DNA from: a virus
DNA: 64,000 nt
Reading direction: 5' to 3' (one strand)
Virus record (IMG/VR): IMGVR_UViG_3300025133_000044
Coordinates: 1-64,000 of that record
In this document: positions 7,487 through 15,942 of the stretch, in pieces
Layout of the letters: each line of letters opens with the position of its first letter
Numbering within the stretch: position 1 is the stretch's first letter
Made by a program: the position numbers and the translations under genes
The notes under the pieces: model-generated
What the model saw: the letters and a program-made list of their open reading frames with translations, nothing else
What the model was told of the DNA's origin: nothing
Database searches by the model: none

Positions 7487-7671
7487 CGTCCCTGGCCCCT
7501 GCGGGGCTTTTTTCGGCAATGAGCCTTCGTTGGCGGTGAACCAGCGCGGGCGCCGGCGTGGAAGGTCTCACCTCCAGAATGTGATCTTTTTGTGTATTTG
7601 CCAGTTCCCTGCGCAGTTTTCTTTTTGCTGCTAGGCAACCTATCCCTGGTTTTACCATAAATACTAGACAT
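7483..7671 (-). CDS. Unknown basic 62-residue protein
   Basis: ATG at 7671 with AAGGAGTTGTTTA upstream, overlapping the end of the deformylase gene by eight bases. The protein is very basic (LPSSKKKTAQGTGKYTKRSH, ending KKPRRGQGR) and probably nucleic-acid binding, but no fold is recognisable. A competing frame of similar length on the same strand lacks a ribosome-binding site. Translational coupling to the next gene supports this frame. Confidence 0.55.
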   Translation of the reverse strand: MSSIYGKTRDRLPSSKKKTAQGTGKYTKRSHSGGETFHAGARAGSPPTKAHCRKKPRRGQGR

Positions 7672-8107
7672 TAAACAACTCCTTTTTTACAGATCGATCA
7701 AACATTGTTATACCATTCAGGTGGTCAACTTCATGTTGAACACACACACACTCCAGTGCGTTTTTGTCGAATGAAAAAAACAAATGATTTTTATGATTAT
7801 CTGTTTTTACAACGATGTCCATCCATCGTTCAGTTATAACATAATCACCAGGAAAAGAAAGACAAGATTCCTGATAAAAGCTTTTTTTAAATTTTCCGAC
7901 TATCTCTGGATTTATCAAAATAATTGGCTCCGTCACTTTTATAACGCAAACAGCGGCATTGATGCCCACCTGATTTGCAGCTAGGCCGACTCCCTCTTTA
8001 ACGTCGGCCAAAATATCCAAAAGCTTTCTTCCGATAAAATGGCCCTCGGCGCCCTTACATCGTTTACATTTTTTTGTAAGCGTTTTTTTATCTTGGACGA
8101 ACTTCAT
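7664..8107 (-). CDS. def: Peptide deformylase
   Basis: 147 residues. All three deformylase motifs are present: motif I GVGLAANQVG, motif II ESCLSFPG with the metal-binding cysteine, and motif III VQHEVDHLNG with the two histidines and catalytic glutamate. The enzyme removes the formyl group from nascent chains using Fe or Zn. It is shorter than bacterial enzymes (about 170), as is usual for phage versions. Phage deformylases are common in marine viruses and may keep processing of phage proteins fast late in infection. A CxxC pair near residue 14 (KKCKRCKG) is an extra feature. Confidence 0.93.
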   Translation of the reverse strand: MKFVQDKKTLTKKCKRCKGAEGHFIGRKLLDILADVKEGVGLAANQVGINAAVCVIKVTEPIILINPEIVGKFKKSFYQESCLSFPGDYVITERWMDIVVKTDNHKNHLFFSFDKNALECVCVQHEVDHLNGITMFDRSVKKELFNV

Positions 8108-8140
8108 TAACAGGGTCCTGCCTCTTTTTAAAAGCGACGT

Positions 8141-8794
8141 TTAACTTTCGCTGCAGCCACCTCCTTTCTTAATAAATAGATGTGACAAAGCTAGAGAAAC
8201 ATTAAAACGTTCAATAAAATAATAAACTATGAAAGCTAAAAAGCATCCCGAAACAACATCCACTATATAATGTTGTTTTATAACCAGAGTTGACAAGGAG
8301 ATTCCAGATGCCCACAGCATGAACAAAAAGATAAGACCCAATCTTCCTTCTGTCAACTTGCTTTTTAACATGGTTATAAACATTAGCCATGAAAATACAA
8401 CGTGACCTGAGGGAAAAGTATTGTTAGCGCCATCCAGTGTTCTGGTAAAGTCAACTACTTGAGCCGATATACTAGCAAGATCGATTTCGAGCCTAGGATA
8501 AAATGAAGGTAACAACAAATAAAAAACAAGTAATAAAACGCTTGAAAATATACACGCCCAAAACGTTTTAAAAAATAAATGTTCTTCCTTTACAAGGAAT
8601 ACCATAACCAAAAAAATTTGAAAGTACAAGGAATGGTAAACCCATACAAATTCTGGTATAAAGGGGATTGCCTTATCAAGGTCCAAGATCAAGTCAAATT
8701 GACTTTGACTCATAAAGAATTGAACTGCAAAATAGAAACAAAAAAAGACAGCGAACAAACCAGTTGTATACGCTGCCTTTTTAGCAATTGTCAT
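8141..8794 (-). CDS. PAP2-family membrane phosphatase
   Basis: About 217 residues from the ATG at 8794 (AGAGG ten bases upstream); an in-frame ATG at 8854 has no ribosome-binding site. Five to six hydrophobic segments are visible. The PAP2 signatures are present: TFPSGHVVFSW (catalytic histidine of motif 2) and IKQHYIVDVVSG (nucleophile-activating His/Asp of motif 3); motif 1 is weak. The family removes phosphate from lipid substrates such as phosphatidic acid or undecaprenyl pyrophosphate in the membrane. A role in remodelling host envelope lipids is inference. Confidence 0.85.
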   Translation of the reverse strand: MTIAKKAAYTTGLFAVFFCFYFAVQFFMSQSQFDLILDLDKAIPFIPEFVWVYHSLYFQIFLVMVFLVKEEHLFFKTFWACIFSSVLLLVFYLLLPSFYPRLEIDLASISAQVVDFTRTLDGANNTFPSGHVVFSWLMFITMLKSKLTEGRLGLIFLFMLWASGISLSTLVIKQHYIVDVVSGCFLAFIVYYFIERFNVSLALSHLFIKKGGGCSES

Positions 8795-8910
8795 CCTAGT
8801 TAAACCTCTAGATACAGTAAAACATACATGATATGCGAGAGTTAACGCATTCATCTATTTTAAATATGTTAGAATATTCTAAAAAGTTCTTTTTATTAAA
8901 AAAATATTTG

Positions 8911-9399
8911 TTACTTGATTTTAATTTCCAGAGGCTTAGCTTCTTGCTTCACCGGTACGACGAGTCTCAGTAAACCATTCTCAAATTCCGCCGAGGCCGC
9001 ATTAAGGTCCAAATTATTGTCGTAATCCACATACGTCTTAGAAAAGTTTCGCCTTGCGACGCGACGTCGATGGAGGCGGAGGGCGCGATACGTCTCTCTG
9101 AGAGGGTCCGTACCGGTAGCGAGAGGGTCGACCGTGTCTTCGGCAGTGTTGGCACTGACTGTAATACTATTCTTCTCCGGCTTGATCTCGATCAAAAGAT
9201 CCTCCTTAGAAAAGCCTGCCAGGGCAAATTCCATCACGGTTTCACCATTTTCATGATAAATATCTGCAACAGGATATCCTCGTGTTGTTCGGTCCATCAA
9301 CGCTGGGAAGTCCAGCATTGAATCAAGGATGTCATCAAAAACGCCGCGACCTAGTAGGCTCGGGCGAAAATCAGCAAGTGTTAGTTCTGTAGTGTTCAT
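8911..9399 (-). CDS. Small heat-shock protein Hsp20 (alpha-crystallin domain)
   Basis: 162 residues. A crystallin domain covers about residues 40-155: YPVADIYHENGETVMEFALA, then GFSKEDLLIEI, and the terminal GLLRLVVPVK strand; the last residues (KPLEIKIK) carry the I-x-I tail used in oligomer contacts. A central arginine-rich insertion (RLHRRRVARRNFSK) replaces the typical RSF-F loop. Such ATP-independent holdases occur in T4-like marine phages and may help virion protein folding together with the GroEL in this window. A sigma70-like promoter lies at 9466-9493. Confidence 0.93.
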   Translation of the reverse strand: MNTTELTLADFRPSLLGRGVFDDILDSMLDFPALMDRTTRGYPVADIYHENGETVMEFALAGFSKEDLLIEIKPEKNSITVSANTAEDTVDPLATGTDPLRETYRALRLHRRRVARRNFSKTYVDYDNNLDLNAASAEFENGLLRLVVPVKQEAKPLEIKIK

Positions 9400-9465
9400 A
9401 ATAATTTCTCCTTATTAAGCAAGTTACGCCATGATTTCCTTACCAGCAAAATCGTAGCTGTTTAT

Positions 9466-9493
9466 ATAATAAACACCGTCTAGAAGTAATCAA
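9466..9493 (-). promoter_or_regulatory. Sigma70-like promoter for hsp20
   Basis: Minus-strand TTGATT (9493-9488), 16-base spacer, TATTAT (9471-9466), about 67 bases ahead of the hsp20 ATG. It is within the only sizeable gap nearby (9400-9510). Confidence 0.45.
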
Positions 9494-9510
9494 GAGAAAA
9501 AATATTTTTT

Positions 9511-9876
9511 TTAATGAAAAGCTACAGAATAAGGTGTTCTACCTAGTTCATTATTAGCATAGTAGTTGCTAACCAACATTGATTGTAAAATTTGCAAAGT
9601 TTCCTTCGTGATCACTAGCTCTATTTCTTTTCCATCTTTTTCTGTATCTGAAAGTAATGTTGCTGTTTCTAGTTCACGATTTATCAAAGTTAATGTCGAG
9701 TAATTTAGCCAAACAAGTTCACATGCTAAAGAATAAACATATTCATTTTTCTTATAAGCATCCTTTTCAGATAAGTGAACGAGAAGCTCTCGGGCGCCAT
9801 GCAGAGCCTCTTCAGCTTGAATAATCAATTCCAGGATATAATTTAACGACAGAGAATGTATTTTATTCTGTTCCAT
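9511..9876 (-). CDS. Unknown helical protein
   Basis: About 121 residues from the ATG at 9876 (AGAGGAAG upstream), overlapping the end of the thioredoxin-like gene by 14 bases. It is mainly alpha-helical with leucine-rich stretches (LNYILELIIQAEEALHGARE) and ends GRTPYSVAFH. No known domain recognised. Confidence 0.65.
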   Translation of the reverse strand: MEQNKIHSLSLNYILELIIQAEEALHGARELLVHLSEKDAYKKNEYVYSLACELVWLNYSTLTLINRELETATLLSDTEKDGKEIELVITKETLQILQSMLVSNYYANNELGRTPYSVAFH

Positions 9877-10123
9877 CTTCCTCTTCAAGAAATTGGACTA
9901 GATCAGTATATCCGCCAATAAAAGTGGTAGCTTCTTCGGTCCTCACAAAAGTCATTGGTACCGTTTTCCAGTTGTACTGTTCTTTAATATCGAGTAAAAT
10001 ATACTCTTGGTCTTCTTCAAATTTAGTTATTTTATGGTCATGTCCTTTTTCTTCAAGCAACTTAATAGCATCTTCACAAAAAGTGCACCCGTCAATAACC
10101 AATACAATAAATTTACGCTGCAT
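9863..10123 (-). CDS. Glutaredoxin/thioredoxin-like protein
   Basis: 86 residues from the ATG at 10123 (GAGGCTGGAA upstream). The thioredoxin-fold opening strand is followed by the redox site GCTFCEDAIKLL (C-x-x-C), then the cis-proline segment KTVPMTFV and the terminal IGGYTDLVQFLEE that matches glutaredoxins (GG-x-D-L). Its likely job is electron transfer, a plausible reductant partner for the phage ribonucleotide reductase, whose C-terminal cysteines need re-reduction. Confidence 0.85.
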   Translation of the reverse strand: MQRKFIVLVIDGCTFCEDAIKLLEEKGHDHKITKFEEDQEYILLDIKEQYNWKTVPMTFVRTEEATTFIGGYTDLVQFLEEEDGTE

Positions 10124-10427
10124 TTCCAGCCTCAATAGCTTTTTCTATAATGATAGTTGGGGCACCGACAACATCTATCTTCTTATAACAATTGGCAGTA
10201 GCTGTCAAATAAACACTAGAAAAACGCGTCAGTGGGTTATCTAAACCCGCAATTAACTGATTTTTATGTGCCAGTTCTTTCAAAGCCATATCTTCTTGTA
10301 AATAGACAATATGATTTGTGTTTATATATATTTTACGTAATCCATGCTCGGAAACAACAGCTTTAACTGCAGAGCTATACTCCGAACTTTTAGTGTATAT
10401 TTCTGTCAACTCAATGTAACTATTCAT
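10113..10427 (-). CDS. Unknown small beta-rich protein
   Basis: 104 residues. The pattern YIELTEIY...GLRKIYINTNHIVYLQED resembles short beta-sheet proteins in which one strand names a bound ligand loop, superficially like FlbD-type proteins, but similarity is too weak to assign. It overlaps neighbours on both sides by 8-11 bases and is part of the run downstream of groEL. Confidence 0.65.
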   Translation of the reverse strand: MNSYIELTEIYTKSSEYSSAVKAVVSEHGLRKIYINTNHIVYLQEDMALKELAHKNQLIAGLDNPLTRFSSVYLTATANCYKKIDVVGAPTIIIEKAIEAGNAA

Positions 10428-10644
10428 ATTTTACCTCATAAACTTCATTCTTTTTTACATACCATGTGTCGTTCTCATATAATACTTCATACAGATGTAG
10501 TTGCTCTTTTGTAATTAACAAATGAACTGGTTTCTTTAATTTAAGATAAGAATTGATTGTGGAATTTTCAAAGCCAGATGAGTCTTTTTCAAATTTGCAC
10601 AACATAACCTCCGCAGGAGCATAGACTAATTCACCCTTCTTCAT
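10420..10644 (-). CDS. Unknown small beta-barrel-like protein
   Basis: 74 residues beginning MKKGELVYAPAEVMLCKF, an opening like the MKVGDLV family, with later strands (KPVHLLITKEQLHLYEVLY, DTWYVKKNEVYEVKYE). Overlaps both neighbours (14 and 8 bases), indicating tight co-translation. Function unknown. Confidence 0.65.
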   Translation of the reverse strand: MKKGELVYAPAEVMLCKFEKDSSGFENSTINSYLKLKKPVHLLITKEQLHLYEVLYENDTWYVKKNEVYEVKYE

Positions 10645-10933
10645 TCTTTATCTCCGTTTCCAAATCTTCCAAAGAATATTCAACATCTTTACCTTCCTCT
10701 TCTTGAACATTGTGATATCCTATCATCATGTTCAAGCTGTCTTCTAGCTGAGAATCTATTAGATCTAGGTCTTCCCTAATCCCCCTTACCTCTTTAGTTA
10801 GCTGTGTTAAATTGCGTGGATTTAAATTCATTTTTGAGAATGTTCGGAACCTGCCTCTGCAATCGTTTAAAATTGAGTTAACCAAGTCTGGCACAGTATG
10901 ATATTCTGTGGTATAAGCAATTTTTACTTTCAT
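10631..10933 (-). CDS. Unknown protein directly downstream of groEL
   Basis: 100 residues; N-terminal strand (MKVKIAYTTEYHTVPDLVN) and a long acidic coiled region (REDLDLIDSQLEDSLNMMIG). It overlaps groEL by four bases (ATGA), so it is co-translated with the chaperonin. No known family recognised. Confidence 0.7.
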   Translation of the reverse strand: MKVKIAYTTEYHTVPDLVNSILNDCRGRFRTFSKMNLNPRNLTQLTKEVRGIREDLDLIDSQLEDSLNMMIGYHNVQEEEGKDVEYSLEDLETEIKNEEG

Positions 10934-12501
10934 TTCTTCTCCTCTATTATAGCATTGCTCGTTGTAAGTAAGGTAGACACCACCGAGACGGCATTTTGTA
11001 GTGCTACTTTCGTAACTTTTGCTGGATCGACTATCCCCTCCTCCATCATGTCTACTATCTTTTCTGTGTTAAAGTCGTAACCATGTGAATGTACTTCATT
11101 CTCCACAAGATTTGCAATCATGTCTTCCGAGGCGCAAGCGTTGCGAGCCATTTGTCGTAACGGTGCCTCTAAAGATTTTCTTAAAATTTCAGCTCCTAAA
11201 CTTTGATCCTCGTTTTCACTATCTATTTCAAATGCTTTACAACGGATCAAAGCCACGCCGCCGCCGGGGACTATTCCCTCTTCTTGGGCCGCTTTAACCG
11301 CGCCTAAAGCATCTTCAATTCTATGTTTTTTTTCTATCATCTCAACTTCAGATGGAGCACCAACGTGGATGATTGATACCCCGCTAACCAATCGCGTGAT
11401 TCTTTCCTGTAGTTGCCGACATTCTTCAATACCTTCTGTTTGTTTGATTTCAGACTTCAAAGAATCGATTCGATTATCTATTTTTTCCCAATCAGCATTG
11501 CCGTCAACAATCGTGGTAAGATTTTTCAGTATCTCAATTTTCTTACAGGTTCCAAAGTCAACTAATTTAACGTCTGATAACTTTTTACCTGATTCTCTAG
11601 TAACAAAAGTCGCGCCGACTGAAAGGCACAAATCCTCCATAATCTTACGTCTTTCTGTCCCATAACGAGGAGCCTTAATCGCAGCAACTCTCATGGTTCC
11701 TCTCACAGCGTTCATGATTAAAGCTGCAAGAGCTTGACCTTCAATTTCTTCAGCCACAATAATAAAAGGTTTAGCCTCTCTAGCTGCTAGTTCGAGCACA
11801 GGAAGCATATCTTGTACAGCGCTGATTTTATGATCAGTAACTAACAAGATTACATCTTCGTATTCCACTACGTTTCTACGTTCGTCCGTAACGAACGCCT
11901 GTGCAAAGTAGCCAGAATCAAAACGGAACCCCTCGACAACATCAAGTCGAGTTTCCATTGACTTTGCCTCCTCAATCGTTATTGCACCGTCGTGGCCAGC
12001 TTGACTCACCGCTGTGGCTATTAGCTCACCAATTGAAGTGTCTCCATTTGCAGAAATAGTCGCAATATGTTGAATATCTTCATGTGAAGTTACTTGTTGA
12101 GCTAGATTAGTTAGATTCTCCACAATCTCCTTACATGCCTTATCCATTCCCCTCTTTAATTCGACCGGAGAACTGCCGGCTGCCAAGTATTTTTGTGCAT
12201 TATTGAAGATATCTCTAGCTAGTACAGTCGAAGTTGTTGTTCCATCGCCAGCTAAATTATTTGTTTCAGATGCCACCTGTTTTAAAATTTGGCAGGCTAT
12301 GTCCTCAAAAGGATCCTCAAGCTCCATGAATTTTGCCACAGTAACTCCGTCTTTGGTAACAACTGGATTACTTCCAAGCTTGGCAAGTATGACGTTTCTG
12401 CCCTTTGGCCCCAACGTTGTTGCCACGTTGTCAGCTAACTTGTTGACACCATTAAAGACTTTTCTCTGAAGTTCACCATCACTAGCATACTTCTTAGACA
12501 T
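10930..12501 (-). CDS. groL: GroEL-type chaperonin (Hsp60)
   Basis: 523 residues, slightly shorter than E. coli GroEL (548). The equatorial ATP site is intact: TLGPKGRNVIL, VTKDGVTVAK, DGTTTSTVLAR, and near the C-terminus VPGGGVALIR. The apical domain with APRYGTERRK is present. The disordered Gly-Gly-Met tail is missing; the protein ends AIIEEKK. It should form ring complexes that fold phage (for example capsid) proteins. The GroES-like partner lies 12 kb away at 24794. A sigma70-like promoter (12523-12550) precedes it. Confidence 0.97.
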   Translation of the reverse strand: MSKKYASDGELQRKVFNGVNKLADNVATTLGPKGRNVILAKLGSNPVVTKDGVTVAKFMELEDPFEDIACQILKQVASETNNLAGDGTTTSTVLARDIFNNAQKYLAAGSSPVELKRGMDKACKEIVENLTNLAQQVTSHEDIQHIATISANGDTSIGELIATAVSQAGHDGAITIEEAKSMETRLDVVEGFRFDSGYFAQAFVTDERRNVVEYEDVILLVTDHKISAVQDMLPVLELAAREAKPFIIVAEEIEGQALAALIMNAVRGTMRVAAIKAPRYGTERRKIMEDLCLSVGATFVTRESGKKLSDVKLVDFGTCKKIEILKNLTTIVDGNADWEKIDNRIDSLKSEIKQTEGIEECRQLQERITRLVSGVSIIHVGAPSEVEMIEKKHRIEDALGAVKAAQEEGIVPGGGVALIRCKAFEIDSENEDQSLGAEILRKSLEAPLRQMARNACASEDMIANLVENEVHSHGYDFNTEKIVDMMEEGIVDPAKVTKVALQNAVSVVSTLLTTSNAIIEEKK

Positions 12502-12522
12502 ATTGTACTCCTTTGTACAAAT

Positions 12523-12550
12523 ACTATAATCACATTATAAATTAAGTCAA
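12523..12550 (-). promoter_or_regulatory. Sigma70-like promoter for groEL
   Basis: Minus strand TTGACT (12550-12545), 16-base spacer, TATAGT (12528-12523), 21 bases before the groEL ATG, which has AAAGGAG. This suggests early or middle transcription by host polymerase. Confidence 0.6.
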
Positions 12551-12574
12551 CGCGGACTTTAAATTTATTTTTAA

Positions 12575-14278
12575 TTATTCTAGTTGTCCGCCAAGGCCCA
12601 TGGGCCGGGTTTTCTTTCCAACGCCTAGGCGGCCGCGTGGAGCGGGGGCCTCGTCAGCTGGGACGTAGTCTACTACATCCGAATCTGGAGCAAGCTCGGT
12701 GCCGGCAGTCTTTACATATTCTCTCTGACCTGCTGAAATTTCTTGTGCTGTATCAGCGGCTGCGAGGCCTTTTGTTTTGTCCCCACCAATAAAATAAGCA
12801 TTGATCTGATTTGCCAAAAGTTCAACTTTTTCAAAGAGGTCAAAAATTTGTTGGTTAAGGACATCAACATAGTTCTGAGCTAGATTAGTAACTGCAGCCT
12901 TCCCAACAGGAATTTGACCAATAAATCCCATGCCATCCGCGTTATAACTTTTTCTTTCATAATATTCACGATGAATATCAAATTGGGTTATACCTGAAAC
13001 TCCGCCGGCGTAGCCTAACGTTTTAGCAATTAACCCCCAAAATTTATCAGGGCTTTCTACCAACGCTTCTTCCAGTTTTCTAATAGAAGTTTTCATATCC
13101 AGGTATTTTTCATGATGAATTGCCCCAACCTTCTTAAGATGTTCAGATCCTTTCGGTGGTTCCCATGGAAGTTGCTGTAGAGTTCCAGGTTGAGGTCTAT
13201 TAAAAGTTTTCCCGGTATCTTTCCATACTAAAGCTTTTTTGTTTCCCTTGCTTCCTTCTATGTCAATAATTATCATTTTTGAAAAAAGTGCTCTGGCAAA
13301 ATCAACATCGTATTTATCAGCTATGCGCGCTAACTTCTGTTTGTCGACTGCGTAAAGGAAGTCATAGTCATCGCCAAATACCGTTCGAATAAAATCCGCT
13401 GAATTCATCTCTTCCCCGCCTGAATCTAGATGAGTCGATGCAGGATCATCACTTGGATCATTCTGTAAATCTGAGGGAAGCAATAATAGTTTGGCGTTGT
13501 GTGAATTCGATCTCATCGCATCTAAAAAATTCCTCGCATTAAAATCAAATTGATAAAATCTTATTGTCGCTGCTTCTTCACCAGTCAATGCCGCTTCGGC
13601 TCCTTTTTCTTGAAAAGACTTAAGAACAACAAGATAAGTCATTTTGCCTTCGGCGCCTGCTCCTGCAAGATATTGTTCGCTCTCTGGGTCTTGTTTGAGG
13701 TCACCAGGATCAATGAAGTGGCCACACAAATCTCGGTAGCTGCCTTCAACAGAGGCTGAGCCTGCTTCTGTCAAAAGCTTTAAACTAAATGGAATCTTAT
13801 CGTTATCGATGATATCTTGGATACCTGATTGGGAGCCTGCAGGGATTTGTTGTCCTCCGACAAGAGCGGCCAAGAAGCCTTCAAAGGTAAAGCCGGCCGC
13901 AGAAGCATTAAAATGTAACATAATATTGGTTAATGTATCCAATAAGACAACGTGAGTTAAGATCTCCGATATGTCTGTAGTTTGCGGAGGTGTCGTGACA
14001 AAATTAGCAACTCTGATTATTCTGTCTCTTGGAGTACCACCACCTTCGACAATCTTTTGAAGTAAGTTTTGAATAATAGCACGATCTTCTGTGCCTTCCT
14101 TGCCCCACATCTTCTCTGAGAGTCGGATAATTGGAAGTTTAAGAGTTATGTCTCTTTGTTCATCTTCTGTTAGAAGGCCACTAGCTTTGATTTGGTCTAT
14201 CATCTCAAAGATGAGATTTAAATCGACGTTTTGTTTTAAAAAGTTTTTTTTAATATATTCTAATTCTTGCTTGATCAT
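12575..14278 (-). CDS. Unknown 567-residue protein
   Basis: 567 residues with TAGAGGTGC upstream of the ATG. The N-terminal 100 residues are helical, the centre mixed alpha/beta, and the C-terminus is Pro/Ala/Gly-rich and basic (PRGRLGVGKKTRPMG), suggesting a flexible tail. No signal, membrane segment or catalytic motif is recognised. It lies between groEL and clpP, 18 bases after clpP. A virion or host-takeover role cannot be decided from sequence. Confidence 0.8.
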   Translation of the reverse strand: MIKQELEYIKKNFLKQNVDLNLIFEMIDQIKASGLLTEDEQRDITLKLPIIRLSEKMWGKEGTEDRAIIQNLLQKIVEGGGTPRDRIIRVANFVTTPPQTTDISEILTHVVLLDTLTNIMLHFNASAAGFTFEGFLAALVGGQQIPAGSQSGIQDIIDNDKIPFSLKLLTEAGSASVEGSYRDLCGHFIDPGDLKQDPESEQYLAGAGAEGKMTYLVVLKSFQEKGAEAALTGEEAATIRFYQFDFNARNFLDAMRSNSHNAKLLLLPSDLQNDPSDDPASTHLDSGGEEMNSADFIRTVFGDDYDFLYAVDKQKLARIADKYDVDFARALFSKMIIIDIEGSKGNKKALVWKDTGKTFNRPQPGTLQQLPWEPPKGSEHLKKVGAIHHEKYLDMKTSIRKLEEALVESPDKFWGLIAKTLGYAGGVSGITQFDIHREYYERKSYNADGMGFIGQIPVGKAAVTNLAQNYVDVLNQQIFDLFEKVELLANQINAYFIGGDKTKGLAAADTAQEISAGQREYVKTAGTELAPDSDVVDYVPADEAPAPRGRLGVGKKTRPMGLGGQLE

Positions 14279-14296
14279 GTATGCACCTCTAAATAA

Positions 14297-14932
14297 TTAG
14301 AAAACTATATCGGCAATTCCCAATTCAACTGCTTTTTCTGCATCAATATAAACATTTGTTTTCTTATTCATCATTTTTCTAATTTCTTTCTCTGACATGT
14401 TTGTTTCTTTAACCAGTGCCTCAACATAGAGTTTCTGTGTCATTTTGGCTTCTGAAAATTCGTTCTCCACGTCTGCTATATGGCCATGTTGACCTGAAAT
14501 AACGCCATGAATCATGACTCTACAGTTCTTGCCAATTCTCCGTTCGCCTTCGGTGCCGGCAGCGAGTAACAGCACGCCGGCCGACATTACCTTGCCAATA
14601 CCGTAAGTCCTAATGGGTATTTGTCCTTTGATAAGCCGCATCATATCATAAACTGCAAACATTTCAGAAGCTTGGCCGCCATATGTTGAAACATAAAAAT
14701 CGATTGGTTCTATAATTAATTTTAATTCTTCTGAATCATCGGATACGCTGCTAATCCCTGTTTGTTCTAGAGCTAGCAAGCCATAAATTGCTTCCGAACA
14801 CTTTTCTTCTGTAATATCCCCGTATATTCCAGTAACTCTTAATTCTGGCTTGTCGAGTGCCACACTTAACTTAGATACTAAGTCATTAGCATCTTCTGAA
14901 ACCTCTTCTTTATTATTTGAAGCAAATTTCAT
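14297..14932 (-). CDS. clpP: ClpP-like serine protease (S14)
   Basis: 211 residues, the normal ClpP length. The fold landmarks are visible: FYVSTYGGQASEMFAVYD (substrate-binding strand), the nucleophile serine in GKVMSAGVLLLAAGTEG, and the catalytic histidine in RVMIHG. The usual acidic triad position lies in TNVYIDAEKAVELG, where asparagine seems to stand in place of aspartate. No Clp ATPase is present in the window, so the protein may use a host partner or act alone, for example in virion maturation. GGAGGTGAGCA precedes the ATG. Confidence 0.9.
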   Translation of the reverse strand: MKFASNNKEEVSEDANDLVSKLSVALDKPELRVTGIYGDITEEKCSEAIYGLLALEQTGISSVSDDSEELKLIIEPIDFYVSTYGGQASEMFAVYDMMRLIKGQIPIRTYGIGKVMSAGVLLLAAGTEGERRIGKNCRVMIHGVISGQHGHIADVENEFSEAKMTQKLYVEALVKETNMSEKEIRKMMNKKTNVYIDAEKAVELGIADIVF

Positions 14933-14958
14933 TGCTCACCTCCTATTTTTCAATATTT

Positions 14959-14990
14959 AAAAAAAAAGGCAGGGGAAGTCCCTGCCTTTT
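14959..14990 (-). terminator. Strong intrinsic terminator
   Basis: Minus strand GGCAGGG-loop-CCCTGCC followed by nine T; the plus strand also has a T-run, so it could act in both directions. It ends the transcript of 15012-15665 and separates it from clpP. Confidence 0.85.
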
Positions 14991-15011
14991 AACGTCATTA
15001 CTCTCTTTAAC

Positions 15012-15665
15012 TTATTTTCTTCTCGTACTTCTTTTTCTGTTGCGGCGGGGTTTCTGAGCTTTCACCAGTCTTTTTGCAACCCGACGGGCAACTTCATTAA
15101 TAATATCAACTTTTCTTAGATCGTTGGCACGGCCAGATGAGACATACAATTCAGATTCTTCTAAGCGTTTAAATACCCCTTCGGCGACTACTTTGTCTTC
15201 TTCGTCCGGCGCCATGGTCGGAGGAGCTTCTACGGGGGCTTCTGGCTCAGTGTCGAGGCCAAGGTCTCCTACTTCTGCCTCAGGCTCTCCAAGTTCATCA
15301 GGCGCTTCCTCTCCTCCGCCGGCTACTTCACGCACTTGGTCTGCGAGGTCTTCTAAAACAGGAGCTACAATTTCAGCTTCTTCCGCAGTGAGATGCCAAG
15401 TCACTTCTTCGCCGGCCTCCTCACCTTCTGGTTCGGCGCCTAACTCGTCGCCTAGCTCGGGCTCTAACTCGGGCTCTGCTTCTGGGGGTGGCTCTTCCGT
15501 GGCGCCTGCTGCATCCATGCCGGGATCAGCGAATTCCGGCTCATCTTGCTCAGTCACCATATCATCTTCTTCTAATTGATCAATAAAAGTTTCTGTGAGG
15601 GGTTGTAAGTTTGCAAATTTCATGAATTTACGAACTTCATTTTCACTTAAAAGCTTCTTTTTCAT
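15012..15665 (-). CDS. Acidic Pro/Glu-rich protein, unknown
   Basis: 217 residues. A conserved-looking N-terminal helix (MKKKLLSENEVRKFMKFANL) is followed by a long acidic low-complexity stretch of E, P, A and G (about residues 40-150) and a basic C-terminus (VAKRLVKAQKPRRNRKRS). The opposite charges at the ends suggest a scaffold-like or DNA-mimic protein. CAAGGAGAAC precedes the ATG and a terminator follows. Function unknown; a structural role is a guess. Confidence 0.75.
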   Translation of the reverse strand: MKKKLLSENEVRKFMKFANLQPLTETFIDQLEEDDMVTEQDEPEFADPGMDAAGATEEPPPEAEPELEPELGDELGAEPEGEEAGEEVTWHLTAEEAEIVAPVLEDLADQVREVAGGGEEAPDELGEPEAEVGDLGLDTEPEAPVEAPPTMAPDEEDKVVAEGVFKRLEESELYVSSGRANDLRKVDIINEVARRVAKRLVKAQKPRRNRKRSTRRK

Positions 15666-15702
15666 TGTAAGTTCTCCTTGGGCGTATTTTTACTAATACA
15701 CT

Positions 15703-15942
15703 TTAAATAGATTCTTTGTCCAACAAATGACTTATTTTTTTTAGCGTTTTATCCTGAATTTGTTTTACTCTGACGAAACTCATTCCCAGACGATCTCCTG
15801 CCTGTCTTAATGTCATTGGCCCGTTAACTCTAACGCTCTCCAATGTACAATTTCTTTCCTGAGAATATTCTATCCAGTATCTGCATTCTTTCACTGGGCA
15901 TTCAACATCTAATTGATGACATATTTCTAGACATTTTCTCAT
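15703..15942 (-). CDS. Sigma-factor region 4-like regulator with Cys cluster
   Basis: 79 residues. The C-terminal half is a sigma70 region 4.2 helix-turn-helix: MTLRQAGDRLGMSFVRVKQI followed by QDKTLKKI, where sigma factors have TLEEVG-----V-RERIRQIE. The N-terminal half carries cysteines in C-x3-C-x6-C-x4-C spacing plus one more, a possible zinc site. No region 2 is present, so it cannot be a complete sigma factor; it could be an accessory late-transcription factor, comparable in role to T4 gp33 or gp55. It overlaps 15939-16277 by four bases. Confidence 0.75.
   Translation of the reverse strand: MRKCLEICHQLDVECPVKECRYWIEYSQERNCTLESVRVNGPMTLRQAGDRLGMSFVRVKQIQDKTLKKISHLLDKESI

Noticed and set aside
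7407-7658. 83-codon minus-strand frame overlapping the 62- and 52-residue genes
   Set aside because: No ribosome-binding site, while the two competing genes have sites and an ATGA overlap.
8869-8882. Palindrome TTAGAATATTCTAA between the PAP2 and Hsp20 genes
   Set aside because: A possible operator, but a single AT-rich copy is not enough evidence.
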